Assembly (NCBI RefSeq): GCF_007748175.1
Contig: NZ_CP037422.1
Coordinates: forward strand, 3,788,020-3,852,019
Direction: 5' to 3'
From: Gimesia aquarii
Lineage (GTDB): Bacteria; Planctomycetota; Planctomycetia; Planctomycetales; Planctomycetaceae
DNA: 64,000 nucleotides
In this document: positions 43,861 to 53,320 of the stretch, piece after piece
Layout: each line of letters begins with the position of its first letter
Numbering within the stretch: the stretch's first letter is position 1
Translations under genes and position numbers: made by a program
Notes under the pieces: model-generated
What the model saw: only the letters and a program-made list of their open reading frames with translations
Told to the model about the DNA's origin: nothing
Databases searched by the model: none

Positions 43861-45147
43861 TTAAGTTGTTAATTGAAACAATTCTTGTGGAGGTTCTGCT
43901 TCGATTAGCTTAAGATCGAATTTCTCCTGCAGAATTTTAAAAACATTGGGAGTGATAAATGCTGGTGGCTCGGGACCAATCCGAATCCCCTTCACTCCGA
44001 GATGCAGAAGGGTCAGTAGAACTGCAACCGCCTTTTGCTCAAACCAGGAAATCACAAGAGTTAACGGAAGATCATTCACACTGCAGTCAAATGAATCGGC
44101 CAATGCGGACGCCACTTTAATGGCTCCATAGGCATCGTTACATTGTCCCATATCAAGTAGTCGTGGCAAACCTGCCACAGTTCCGTAGTCGTAATCACGG
44201 ATACGGAACTTCCCACAGCCTAAAGTCAAAATAACCGATTCTTGTGGTGCCTGTTGCGCGACTTGGGTGAAGTAGTTTCGTCCGGTTTCCGCACCATCGC
44301 AACCACCAATGAGATAGAAGTGTTTGATATCACCCGATTTGACCGCATCGACGATCTGATCGGCGACCCCCAGAATGACTCCATGATAAAATCCAATCGT
44401 CGACTCGCCGGTCTGTTGTTCAACCAGTGGCTGACACTCACGGGCTTTCTCGATGACGGGAGTGAAGTCATTGTCCTTCAATCGAGTCCCTCCCGGAACT
44501 GCCGTAATTCGAGTTGTAAATAAACGATCGGCGTAAGATTCCCAGGGAATCAATACACAGTTCGTCGTAGCCACTACCGGACCGGAAAACTGGGTGAACT
44601 CCAATTGTTGATTCTGCCACGCGGTCCCGAAATGTCCCGCCAAATGAGGATGCTTTTTGAGCTCGGGGTAACTATGCGCGGGAAGCATCTCTCCATGAGT
44701 ATAGACGTTAATGCCCATGCCGGCGGTTTGTTCCAGGAGATCAGAAAGATCCAGAAGATCATGACCAGTGACAAGAATTCCGGGGCCTGCTTTAGTGCCT
44801 TCACTCACAGTGGTCGGCTCTGGTGTTCCAAATTTCTCCGCATGCCCTTCGTCCAGCATCTGCATTACGCGTAAATTCATGCGACCACATTCCATCACCA
44901 GTTCCAGCAACGATTCCAGATCAAAGTTCACATTCGTCATGGTAGCGAAGAGCGCTTCTTCAATAAACGCGCTGACTTCATCATCCGTTTTTCCCAGACG
45001 ACGAGCATGGTTCGCATAAGCAGCCATCCCCTTGACCCCGTATAACAGTGTTTCCTGTAATGATTGCATATCGGGGTCTTTGCCACAGACACCAACATCT
45101 GTACAACCGGTTCCTTGGGATGTTTGTTCGCATTGATTACAAAACAT
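43861..45147 (-). CDS. hcp: Hybrid cluster protein (Hcp), short form
   Basis: A 428-residue iron-sulfur protein that reduces NO or hydroxylamine and limits nitrosative stress in the cytosol. The N-terminal cluster cysteines are Cys3, Cys6, Cys15 and Cys21 (MFCNQCEQ, GVCGK). The hybrid-cluster ligand motifs are all present: THGEMLPAH, TTNCVL, GGCDGAE, LGCGKFR, MGQCNDAY and SWFEQKAVA. Enterobacterial Hcp has about 550 residues. Here about 120 residues are missing between TNVNFD and the MECGRMN segment, the duplicated three-helix part, as in the shorter Hcp class. The start ATG has GGAG upstream. It is divergent from a protoglobin gene and ended by a clear terminator. No hcr reductase gene is adjacent. 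Confidence 0.93.
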   Translation of the reverse strand: MFCNQCEQTSQGTGCTDVGVCGKDPDMQSLQETLLYGVKGMAAYANHARRLGKTDDEVSAFIEEALFATMTNVNFDLESLLELVMECGRMNLRVMQMLDEGHAEKFGTPEPTTVSEGTKAGPGILVTGHDLLDLSDLLEQTAGMGINVYTHGEMLPAHSYPELKKHPHLAGHFGTAWQNQQLEFTQFSGPVVATTNCVLIPWESYADRLFTTRITAVPGGTRLKDNDFTPVIEKARECQPLVEQQTGESTIGFYHGVILGVADQIVDAVKSGDIKHFYLIGGCDGAETGRNYFTQVAQQAPQESVILTLGCGKFRIRDYDYGTVAGLPRLLDMGQCNDAYGAIKVASALADSFDCSVNDLPLTLVISWFEQKAVAVLLTLLHLGVKGIRIGPEPPAFITPNVFKILQEKFDLKLIEAEPPQELFQLTT

Positions 45148-45186
45148 AGAGACTCCGATCTTCTAAATACGGGAAAAGTGAATGAC

Positions 45187-45206
45187 TGTTGCTACATTGA
45201 TCAACA
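45187..45206. promoter_or_regulatory. Inverted repeat between hcp and the protoglobin gene, possible operator
   Basis: TGTTG and CAACA form a perfect inverted repeat with a 10-bp spacer containing TTGAT. It lies 40 bp upstream of hcp and 112 bp upstream of the protoglobin start. Dyads of this kind are recognised by CRP/FNR-family NO or redox sensors, but the half-site is not an exact FNR/DNR match. Confidence 0.35.
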
Positions 45207-45318
45207 ATTTAAATCCTGTGTTTTCAACGTGTTTTCTCTTGCGTAAGATAATAATCAGACCCATAATTGGATGTCAAGATCCAAATATCCTTTTATGAAA
45301 GGTAAGACAGAAATAGAC

Positions 45319-45903
45319 ATGAAACATATTGATGAGCAACTGCTGGAAACCGATCTGGCCTATCGTTTTGAATACCTCAAAGAGTTCATCGGTTTTGATG
45401 AAGCCGATGTGACAGCAATCCGTAATACGATCCCTCACTTTGCACCACGCATCAACGGTCTGGTTGATGCGACTTACGAGCGATTACTCAATTACGATGC
45501 AACCGCGCGCCACTTCGTACCACGTCAACATGGCTATGAGGGAGCAGTTCCCGAATCACTAGAGGAACTCACAGCTGAGGAGAACCAGATCAAGTTTCGA
45601 AAAGACCATCTCCAAAGATATTTTATGAAGTTACTGGGACATTCATATGACGCGAAAATGGTCCTCTATCTGGATATGGTAGGTAAGATTCATACTCCCA
45701 AAGCAGGGAATGAACAGCTCGATATTTCCCTCGTTCAGATGAACGCGTTGCTGGGTTTAATATCAGATCAATTAATCGAAATTTTTCTGGAGTTAGACAT
45801 TCCAGATGACCAGAAATTCGCTGCCATCCGAGCATTTCAGAAACTGCTTTGGATACAGAATGATTTTATTTCCCGTCATTATGTCGCAATCTCACACGAC
45901 TGA
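45319..45903 (+). CDS. Protoglobin-domain protein
   Basis: About 194 residues forming a stand-alone protoglobin. The family pattern is visible: YRFEYLKEFIGFDEADV, then LVDATYERLLNYDATARHF, FRKDHLQRYFMKLLG, VLYLDMVGKIHTP with the likely proximal heme His, and a C-terminal helix pair. Protoglobins bind O2, CO or NO. The position divergent from hcp with a shared 110-170-bp control region suggests joint use in NO detoxification or sensing. The start is uncertain: ATG 45319 gives the best family fit, while ATG 45295 and ATG 45271 are in frame; none has a strong ribosome binding site. Confidence 0.85.
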   Translation: MKHIDEQLLETDLAYRFEYLKEFIGFDEADVTAIRNTIPHFAPRINGLVDATYERLLNYDATARHFVPRQHGYEGAVPESLEELTAEENQIKFRKDHLQRYFMKLLGHSYDAKMVLYLDMVGKIHTPKAGNEQLDISLVQMNALLGLISDQLIEIFLELDIPDDQKFAAIRAFQKLLWIQNDFISRHYVAISHD

Positions 45904-46028
45904 CGTGTCTGAGATTTTTTGAGCTTCTTATCTCTACTAATGCCAAAATCCAACAGAAGCATTAATTCGTTGCTTTTGTGTGGAACAGAGAATGAATCGG
46001 TTGGCTTAATTCGATGTTCTCAACAGAT

Positions 46029-48206
46029 TCACTGCTGCTTTTTAGATCGTACGTGAAGTTGTATGATGGGAGTACAGGGACCGGGTGCACCAACCCGAAT
46101 GTCGCTCCGCCAAGTTTGCGCCACAGTGATTGCAAAAGTGCCGACAGGTATTTTTGATGTGTTAACCAACGGCACATTCACAATGCCATCCTTGCTGAGC
46201 GGAATATTGACAGGAGTTCCAAGATTGCATTTGATACCTTCTGCCAGATTTACGACCAACGGCACTTCTTTCGCATTCGATATGCCGTGAACGCGAACAG
46301 GTATCTTTGCTGTCTCGCCTTGCTTAATGGTCAGCTCTTTGATCATTGATTCCAGCCAAAGATCACGAGGTTTGGCAACGGTGGTATAGGCCTGGGGCGC
46401 AACGCGGAAAAAACCCGTATCGCTCGTGCGGAACCACGTTAATGGATACGCAACCCTTTCGATCACCTCTCCCTTATGTTTCACGCGGCCCACGACACGA
46501 AATGGAACCGTTGTTCCAATCGGCACGTCCTTTGGCGCAGTGATTGTCAGAAACACGCGATCTTGATATGGGTTGTTAGGACGTTCTTTAGTGGTACCGA
46601 GTGCGTTGGCCTGGCTTCCCTTCCAACCATCGGGCAGTCCTTCAATTGAGAGATCAATGTCGAAGTTCCGAGAACTCATCCAATCAACGCGAACTGTCAA
46701 TCCTGCTGTACTGCCTGGCCCCCAAATGGGAACCGCGTCGGGAAAATGACGTAAAGCAAAACGGGGTTTCGTTCCGTAACGCTTCATTGACAAACGATAG
46801 ACGGCTCGAGAGCCACTTGTTCCGTTACTGTTAGTCACGCGGACATAATAGTCCCCTGATGTCTTTGGTTGAAATACGAGCCCACTGTCGGTGGTATTAA
46901 AATCGTGGTAAGCAGCAAAACCAGGTCCGATTGAACCATCATCATCATTTTCACTTAATAGCTTCCCATCAGCACTAAAAACCTCCAAGTAGGTATCAAC
47001 GGGTGATCTGATAAACCGATGGGCGAATACCTGCAAAAAGATAGATTCTTTTTCCTGCAACCGAATACGATACCAATCAGCGTCGTCTTTTGACTCAAAC
47101 TGACCGTAGACCATCGCCTCCATTTCTAAATCGTTGGCCTTTGCTAGTTCATTGTTTGGCTCACTCTCAATAGATTCTGTATCATCCCCCAGGAGTACAG
47201 GAACATCCTGCCCACTGGTCGCTCCAGGTAGAGCGAGATACTGTAGAGGAAAAAAAGTACCTTCATTTGCCGAAATCAACTGTCGCGTGCCGGCGGGGAC
47301 ATTGGGCCCACGGAGTTCTACCTCCACTGTTTTACCCCGCTGGATACCAGGTGGAAATACGCTGGTAACGTAGGGAACTTCGCCGATGGTCAATCGGTAG
47401 ACGGCTTCCGGGTACCCATTGTACGCAACGAGCTTCAGTCGCGCAGTGTAAACACCAGAGGTAGGGACCTCAAAATGGATCATCGGGTCGTAGCCCAGTT
47501 CATCAAGCGATTCCGCGATGATCACACCTTGTTCGTCAAGCAACTCCAGTGTGAAATCAGTAATTCCCCAATTGCTCCCACTCCCGTGGACGTCTATCGA
47601 ATGAGCGGCCACTGCAATGACAAGTTTTTGACCTTGTTTGGCAGAGAAGCGAAAGCAGTCCATGTCAGCCTTGGGATTGATTTGCCCGTTGACGACAACT
47701 GGCAATTTTAATGATTCGGCTTTATCTAATTCGTTATTTGGTTCTTTTTCAATGTGCTCAGACAGTCTACTCACGACAAAGTGCCCAAAGTTTGTGATCC
47801 CCGATTGCTCGTTGATCACACGTACCCACCTGCGCCCGGGTGGAGCATCATTTGCTATAGTAAATTTCGCCTGGACTGTATCATTTTTGGAAATGGCTTT
47901 TAAATCACTGACTGTGATCCCTGGTGGCCCCTCGATGAGAATCTTTTGCGGTGCTGCTAATCCACCTTTTCCTTTTCGACCATGGAGTTCCACGGTGACC
48001 GTCGTTCCCTGCTGACCACCGGCGGGAAAAATCGAATCCAATCGACATTCATAATAGTCGGGCGGCTTCAGTTCAGAAATCGCATGGGACATATAGCTCA
48101 ACGACATCACTACAATCAGAGTTAACCGTAAACAAAGAGCAACGCGTCTGCGTGAGGAGATTATACCGATACGTTCATGTTGAACTGTGGATTTGCTTTG
48201 GCCCAT
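46029..48206 (-). CDS. Secreted protein with PPC (pre-peptidase C-terminal) domains
   Basis: A 725-residue exported protein with a basic N-terminus and a hydrophobic signal (LCLRLTLIVVMSLSYMSHA). Ig-like segments begin with SIFPAGGQQGTTVTVELHG and recur as SVFPPGIQRGKTVEVELRG. Each is followed by a PPC-type domain introduced by EKEPNNELDKAESL or ESEPNNELAKANDL, with GQINPKADMDCFRF and GQFESKDDADWYRI. The C-terminal part carries NPCBM-like/COG1470-type beta domains. ATG 48206 overlaps the DUF1501 stop (TGATG), so it is the third gene of a coupled operon. No catalytic domain is seen; a binding or scaffold role at the cell surface is likely. Confidence 0.85.
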   Translation of the reverse strand: MGQSKSTVQHERIGIISSRRRVALCLRLTLIVVMSLSYMSHAISELKPPDYYECRLDSIFPAGGQQGTTVTVELHGRKGKGGLAAPQKILIEGPPGITVSDLKAISKNDTVQAKFTIANDAPPGRRWVRVINEQSGITNFGHFVVSRLSEHIEKEPNNELDKAESLKLPVVVNGQINPKADMDCFRFSAKQGQKLVIAVAAHSIDVHGSGSNWGITDFTLELLDEQGVIIAESLDELGYDPMIHFEVPTSGVYTARLKLVAYNGYPEAVYRLTIGEVPYVTSVFPPGIQRGKTVEVELRGPNVPAGTRQLISANEGTFFPLQYLALPGATSGQDVPVLLGDDTESIESEPNNELAKANDLEMEAMVYGQFESKDDADWYRIRLQEKESIFLQVFAHRFIRSPVDTYLEVFSADGKLLSENDDDGSIGPGFAAYHDFNTTDSGLVFQPKTSGDYYVRVTNSNGTSGSRAVYRLSMKRYGTKPRFALRHFPDAVPIWGPGSTAGLTVRVDWMSSRNFDIDLSIEGLPDGWKGSQANALGTTKERPNNPYQDRVFLTITAPKDVPIGTTVPFRVVGRVKHKGEVIERVAYPLTWFRTSDTGFFRVAPQAYTTVAKPRDLWLESMIKELTIKQGETAKIPVRVHGISNAKEVPLVVNLAEGIKCNLGTPVNIPLSKDGIVNVPLVNTSKIPVGTFAITVAQTWRSDIRVGAPGPCTPIIQLHVRSKKQQ

Positions 48207-49531
48207 CAAGCTATGACCCCCTTAATCGGTTTGCCGCCATTATTCAGAAAGACAGGACGACCATCTTCAGTGTGATATTCTTTGCTGCCGTCGATTCCAA
48301 GAATACGGAAAATCGTCGCGGCGTAGTCAAGTGTGTCATTGGTTTGTCCCACAACATGTTCACAGCGAGAGTTTGTACGGCCTATAACCGAACCCATGGC
48401 AGTACCTGCCCCACTCAAACCGACGACGTTGCAGGGAGCATAATGATCGCGGCCTGCGGCCCCGTTGACTTTCGGAGTCCGTCCAAATTCACCCGCGCAG
48501 ATCACCAATGTGGAATCAAGTAAACCGCGTGTTTCCAGATCTTCCAGTAAAGCCGACCACGCCTGGTCGAGGGTCGGCAACAGAGGCGACTTAAGCTCAA
48601 TAAAGTTCTTGTCATGCGTATCCCAGCCATCCAAGTTAACGGTAACAAAGCGGACGCCCGATTCGATAAGCCGTCGAGCTAGTAGCGCCCCTTGCCCACC
48701 GCGCGTTCTGCCATAACGATCGCGCAATTTTGCAGGTTCCTCATCTAATTTAAATGCTTTTTTGGCTGCAGACGAAGTGATGAGGTCAAATGCCTGGCGA
48801 TAGAATTCTCCCTTTTCAGCAACTGCTCCTGAAAGTTCTTTCTGTCGCTGCCAGGTATCAAGCCGTTTTAACATTTGCTGACGACGCTGCATGCGTTTTT
48901 GCAAGGATTCAGCCACACTAACATCCCGAATCTGAAAGTTTTTAGCATTGGGATCAGCACGAATCCATAGTGGATCAAATGCAGAACCAAGATAGCCTGC
49001 CCCTGAATAAAGTAACTTACCTCCTAAAACAATGTTGGGAGGAATTGCCTGTTTCCAGCCTTTTTCATGTCCCACCACGGAGCCAAACGACGGAAAAACG
49101 ACTACACCCGATGGTTCACCAGTGGGGTCCGGTCTTTGGGGATACCCCGTGAGCATATAATGGGTAGCCGCGGCATGATCACCGCTCATCGTGTGAGCAA
49201 TTGATTTCACTAAGCAAACCTTGTCCATCACACGTGCCATGCGTGGGAGATGCTCACAAACGGGCATCTCTGGAATATTACTACTAATCTGTTGGAACTC
49301 ACCCCGAAACTCAACCGGCGCTTCGGGTTTCATATCGAACGTGTCAATATTGCTCATCCCGCCATTCGTCCATAGCAGGATACAATTGATGTCCTTCTTG
49401 GCACTCCCTGTGGCGCGGGCTTCGAGTAATCGAGGAAGTGACAGGCCCAATAGTGGTAAGCTACCAACCTGCAAAAACGCGCGGCGTGAAAGCCCTTGGC
49501 AATTTCGCATCATTCGATCGATTGAAAACAT
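48206..49531 (-). CDS. DUF1501 family protein (Tat-exported)
   Basis: About 441 residues. The N-terminus has a twin-arginine signal (LSRRAFLQVGSLPLLGLSL). DUF1501 motifs follow: CILLWTNGGMSNIDTFDMKP, EHLPRMARVMDKVCLVKS, the GDHAAATHYMLTG segment, and near the C-terminus GEFGRTPKVN and GRDHYAPCNVVGLSG. These metal-ligand-like Asp/His residues place it in the alkaline phosphatase/sulfatase-like superfamily. The start is ATG 49531 behind GGAAGGA; an upstream in-frame start at 49588 would overlap the previous gene by 43 bp. It sits between DUF1549/1553 and PPC genes, a set repeated many times in planctomycetes. Confidence 0.9.
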   Translation of the reverse strand: MFSIDRMMRNCQGLSRRAFLQVGSLPLLGLSLPRLLEARATGSAKKDINCILLWTNGGMSNIDTFDMKPEAPVEFRGEFQQISSNIPEMPVCEHLPRMARVMDKVCLVKSIAHTMSGDHAAATHYMLTGYPQRPDPTGEPSGVVVFPSFGSVVGHEKGWKQAIPPNIVLGGKLLYSGAGYLGSAFDPLWIRADPNAKNFQIRDVSVAESLQKRMQRRQQMLKRLDTWQRQKELSGAVAEKGEFYRQAFDLITSSAAKKAFKLDEEPAKLRDRYGRTRGGQGALLARRLIESGVRFVTVNLDGWDTHDKNFIELKSPLLPTLDQAWSALLEDLETRGLLDSTLVICAGEFGRTPKVNGAAGRDHYAPCNVVGLSGAGTAMGSVIGRTNSRCEHVVGQTNDTLDYAATIFRILGIDGSKEYHTEDGRPVFLNNGGKPIKGVIA

Positions 49532-49545
49532 AGCTGGTCCTTCCC

Positions 49546-51825
49546 TCAATGATTGAAAACGAATTCCGACAAATTGATTATTGTCCACACCAAATCCTGC
49601 CAGCCCTCTTTACGAGACGGCGCTTCGGCCAATAGTTCGCGAACTGCCTTGAACTCATCAGCGGTGGGCTTTCGAGAGAGCGACGCTAAATACAGTTCAT
49701 CAAGAATCTCTGCATCACTCTTATTCTCTTTGAGTAACTGTCCGAGCCGACCATCGTTACTGAGAGCCTTTGAGTTCATCGCATAACCGTTGACCAGATG
49801 CAGTGCCTGGGCCAAATCAGGCTTTGAGCCGCGGGCACATTCACAGGCACTGTTTCTTAAAGGGCGACCGAAGGCCATCAGGAAGTAAGAGGAAATCTGA
49901 GGATCCGGAAGCGCGATGGCCCGTGTGCCCGGTGGCTGACCGTTGAATCTTTCGGTTGTCCCGGCAAACTGGTTAACCGCATCAAGCAATACCTCCGCCT
50001 GCATTCTCCGTGGTACACGATGAGTGAATAATCGGCCCGATTTGTCCCGTTCTGGCTTCAAATCCGAAGCTAATTGATACACGCGCGAGTTACAGATGGT
50101 GCGCAGCAAATGTTTCACATCGAACTGGTGGGCGATGAAATCTTCAGTCAGCGCGTTCATCAGTGCCGGATTCGAAGGTGGGTTCGTGGCCCGCATGTCA
50201 TCGACCGGCTCAACAATTCCCCGTCCCGTCAGCCAGGCCCAATAACGATTCACAAAACTACGTGCAAAGTACGGATTTTTTGGTGAGACGATCCAGTCAG
50301 CCAGTGGTTGACGAATATCAGGCAAGTCCTGATCAGAAACCACTGGTCCTCCCAGCACGCGAGCCTCAGACGGTTTTTCTAATTTTCGTTTTGTATTCGC
50401 CTTGATCGTTGGGCGCAGACTTTTCGGGCCTCCAAACCTTACACCGATTTTCCCTGCGTCCTTGAATTGCATATGCGTGAAAAACGCCGCCAATCCGTAG
50501 TAATCTTCCTGGCCCCAGACTTCTAACGGATGATGATGGCATCGCGCACATTGCATACGAATTCCTAGAAAGACCTGTGCTGTGGTTTCTGCAAGTTCTT
50601 CCGGCTTCTGATCGATGAAGTAAAACCCGACCGGACCGTTGGAAAATAGATCGCCCTGGGCAACAATGAGCTCTCGTGCCATCTCGTCGAGAGGACGATT
50701 CTCACGTATTGAACGACGAATCCAACCACGAAATGTTTCCAGCCCTTTATCGCCCACATAACGACGATGTACACGAAGCAGATCACTCCACTTCAACGAC
50801 CAATAATCGACGTACTCCGGTCGTTCGAGTAAAGCGTCGATTATTTTTTTCCGTTTATTCTTATCTGTAGACTCAATGAACGTTCGAACTTCGTCAGGCT
50901 GTGGTAGTGAACCGATCAGATCGAGATAAACCCGGCGTAAAAATTCGCTATCGGTCGCAGTAGGTGCGGGGGAAACTCCCATTCTTTGCCATTCGGCCAA
51001 TACCAACTGATCAACATAATTCGAGGGAGTGAAACCAGTAATCGCTTTTGCCGGATTGTACGGAACTGTTACGTCCACTGAGGCCACTTGACCTAGAAAA
51101 CGGACCGTAACCGGAGATTTTCCGCTTCGAACAGCTGCAATCTGGCCCGATGAAGACACCTCAACAATTTGTGAATCTTGACTGTCAAATAAAGCCCAAC
51201 GGGTGATATCGCGATGGACACCGTCCTCCCAATCTGCCACTACTTTGAGGGAACGACTTTGCCCAGGCGCCAGAACCAGGGAGGCAGGTTCCACCGTCAA
51301 TTTGATAACTCGTGGATCATCGGATTTCGCTGGTGACATCCCTTGCTTGATGTATTCACCCAGGACTTGAAAACTCTCGGAATCTTTTTTGATGAGTGCT
51401 CCACCACCATGCGGGACACTGCCTGTAGCTTTACGAAGAAGAAGACTTCGATCAGCGGCTGTGGGTGTGACTCGCCGTCCGCGCCCCGCTTGAAACAAGG
51501 CTTCAAAATCGGCCACTGTATCGTAGCCAAGCAGAGACAACGACATTCCGCCGCGCCCCTGAAACGAACCATGACAGGCACCGGCATTGCAACCAGCCTT
51601 TGTTAAAACCGGTACAACGTCGCGGCTAAAACTTAAAGTTTGCTGGCCTTCCTTCTTTACTGTTTCTATTTTTTCTGCACCAACTGCAATCGAGCCCCAT
51701 GATGCAAAAGAAAGTAATAGCAACCAGCTGAAAATGGAGTGCCATTGAATTGAGCCCAAGTTCCGATAATTAGATCGATAATTCAAAGCTGTAGAAAAGC
51801 AAAAAAGTGAATTAATCCTATCCAC
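49546..51825 (-). CDS. DUF1549/DUF1553 cytochrome-like protein with Ig-like domain
   Basis: A 759-residue exported protein. A long N-terminus with a hydrophobic signal (FSWLLLLSFASWGSIAVGA) is followed by a heme-type motif (CNAGACHG). A bacterial Ig-like (BIG2) domain is at about 155-245. DUF1549 follows (FLRRVYLDLIGSLPQPDEV, then RMQCARCHHHP), and the C-terminal DUF1553 carries NRYWAWLTGRGIVEPVDD and RVPRRMQAEVLLDAV. It is the first gene of the three-gene operon; the DUF1501 gene starts 14 bp later. The start is GTG at 51823-51825 without a clear ribosome binding site, so the exact N-terminus is uncertain. Role: envelope redox or polymer-degradation accessory, not known in detail. Confidence 0.9.
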   Translation of the reverse strand: MDRINSLFCFSTALNYRSNYRNLGSIQWHSIFSWLLLLSFASWGSIAVGAEKIETVKKEGQQTLSFSRDVVPVLTKAGCNAGACHGSFQGRGGMSLSLLGYDTVADFEALFQAGRGRRVTPTAADRSLLLRKATGSVPHGGGALIKKDSESFQVLGEYIKQGMSPAKSDDPRVIKLTVEPASLVLAPGQSRSLKVVADWEDGVHRDITRWALFDSQDSQIVEVSSSGQIAAVRSGKSPVTVRFLGQVASVDVTVPYNPAKAITGFTPSNYVDQLVLAEWQRMGVSPAPTATDSEFLRRVYLDLIGSLPQPDEVRTFIESTDKNKRKKIIDALLERPEYVDYWSLKWSDLLRVHRRYVGDKGLETFRGWIRRSIRENRPLDEMARELIVAQGDLFSNGPVGFYFIDQKPEELAETTAQVFLGIRMQCARCHHHPLEVWGQEDYYGLAAFFTHMQFKDAGKIGVRFGGPKSLRPTIKANTKRKLEKPSEARVLGGPVVSDQDLPDIRQPLADWIVSPKNPYFARSFVNRYWAWLTGRGIVEPVDDMRATNPPSNPALMNALTEDFIAHQFDVKHLLRTICNSRVYQLASDLKPERDKSGRLFTHRVPRRMQAEVLLDAVNQFAGTTERFNGQPPGTRAIALPDPQISSYFLMAFGRPLRNSACECARGSKPDLAQALHLVNGYAMNSKALSNDGRLGQLLKENKSDAEILDELYLASLSRKPTADEFKAVRELLAEAPSRKEGWQDLVWTIINLSEFVFNH

Positions 51826-52242
51826 GCAACTGGCCCTCTCGAATGGAAATTGAAGGAGTTCGTTAAACTACGAAACACGATTCAACGGCTATGGAGATCT
51901 CGTTATATCATTTAAAGATGATTACTAAACAGTTGGATTGATTATTGATTGTCTTCCTTAAAGAGTGTTTGAACTGCAACCCTATGTATAAAAAAATACT
52001 TATTAGTTATTTTTCACATATGGTAGACATTAATATTAGCACTTTCTTGTAGAAAACGCGCATAAATTTGTATTATTTACGCATAACAGATCCTCAATTC
52101 TCATTTCTTCTTGTTTGAGGGCTCGATATTACCCAACACAATATGGTTATTTCGAATGTGGTTCGATAGTAGTTCACCGGCAGCTTACCAGTCTTCTTTC
52201 AGCATGGTATTGAAATTATCACGATGCTGTCGAACGGTCCTG
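51826..52242. other. AT-rich intergenic region
   Basis: About 415 bp without a credible gene. It is markedly AT-rich between 51,900 and 52,100 and should include the promoter of the DUF1549 operon on the - strand. No clear regulatory dyad was found. Confidence 0.4.
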
Positions 52243-52660
52243 TTACTGTTTCTTGATCGAGAATTTCCCATTCAAACAAAGTCCGAATAAATTGCCCCTG
52301 CCGCCTGCAGATACTTGATAGCATTCCCAGACGCGCGGCGAAGGACTTTTGAATTCACAAACCCGCATCAACCCCCACTCCGGCACAATGCATTGTTTTT
52401 TTGTTTTCTCTGATGATGATTCAAACAGCGTTTCATGGTACATACACAATGCTGGAATAACTGTGATGGCTTCATCTTCAAGGGAAAAGTATTCGTCATC
52501 AAGCGCTGTAAGGGATTTCTACCAATTTTTTGAAATACCAGCGAAGTATTCATCGGTGAGCCGCCGTTTGAGTTTTGAACGCCCTTTGAGCACTACTGCT
52601 GATTTTTCATCTTCGAGTCGCTGGGTGATATCGGATAGAATCTTTTCGGGCGGGGTTTGT
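52243..52660 (-). pseudogene. Disrupted hypothetical gene
   Basis: On the - strand one frame reads TPPEKILSDITQRLEDE, then KLKRRLTDEYFAGISKNW, a TAG, and then KSLTALDDEYFSLEDEAI, VIPALCMYHETLFESSSEK and VSAGGRGNLFGLC, ending at a stop at 52243-52245. The protein-like composition on both sides of one in-frame stop suggests a recently broken gene. Upstream the frame runs into a GT microsatellite, and no start was identified. I do not recognise the family. Confidence 0.4.
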
Positions 52661-52663
52661 ATC

Positions 52664-52682
52664 GTGTGTGTGTGTGTGTGTG
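52664..52682 (+). repeat. GT dinucleotide microsatellite
   Basis: Nineteen bases of alternating G and T, at the 5' edge of the disrupted - strand gene. Such tracts are slippage-prone. Confidence 0.85.
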
Positions 52683-53320
52683 AGAGTTCGTTCTCTCTGC
52701 GTGATGATTTTTATTTGATTGTCAGTAACGGAGTTCTGTGATGTGGTGTTTGGTTTTCATTCTGTTACGTTTGTTTTTTGGTTGGTGGAGGGTTTGTTGG
52801 TTGAGTTTCGGCAACCACTGCAAATGGGGTGGAGTAGGCAACTTTATTATTTGCGCATTATTGTCTCAGGGTTGGTCAATTCGTGACCAACTGAGGTCTG
52901 ATTTTGTCGCTAGTAAGGTTAATTTGGGTACAAAAAGTAGTGAAGATTGGGAATCGGTTTTTGTATCGCCTTTAGGAATCTTGCTGAAACCAGTGGGTTT
53001 TATAGGACTCAGGTCCGCAGGCGCAGAAACATTCAGTATTGAGAAAACAGTTTTCGCGCCAAAATGGGGTCGCTCGGCGGCGGCGGTATGATTGATCAAG
53101 TGTTTCTTCTTGCTATGGCTTACTGACAGGTCGGTAGATGTGGCGTACTCGACTGGGGTCGGGGGCAGCCTTTCCAATTTTGGAGGCACTCAGCCTGTCC
53201 GGCTCGTAAAAAAGTGCTTAGACTGAGATGTTGGGGGCATCCCCATGCGTCAAATGATTCTGCCCTCCAGATGACGGTTGGATTTCCAAAACTTTAACTA
53301 TGAATAATGGAACCTGAACC
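52683..53320. other. Long gene-poor region upstream of the ceramidase-like gene
   Basis: About 640 bp. The + strand frame at 52738-53091 is open but reads as Trp/Cys/Phe-rich low-likelihood protein and has no ribosome binding site, so I do not call it. The region should hold the promoter of the gene at 53321. A short dyad (GGGGG-CAT-CCCC near 53,230) is visible. Confidence 0.35.

Noticed and set aside
52738-53091. A 117-codon + strand frame
   Set aside because: Trp/Cys/Gly-rich start without ribosome binding site or recognisable motif.
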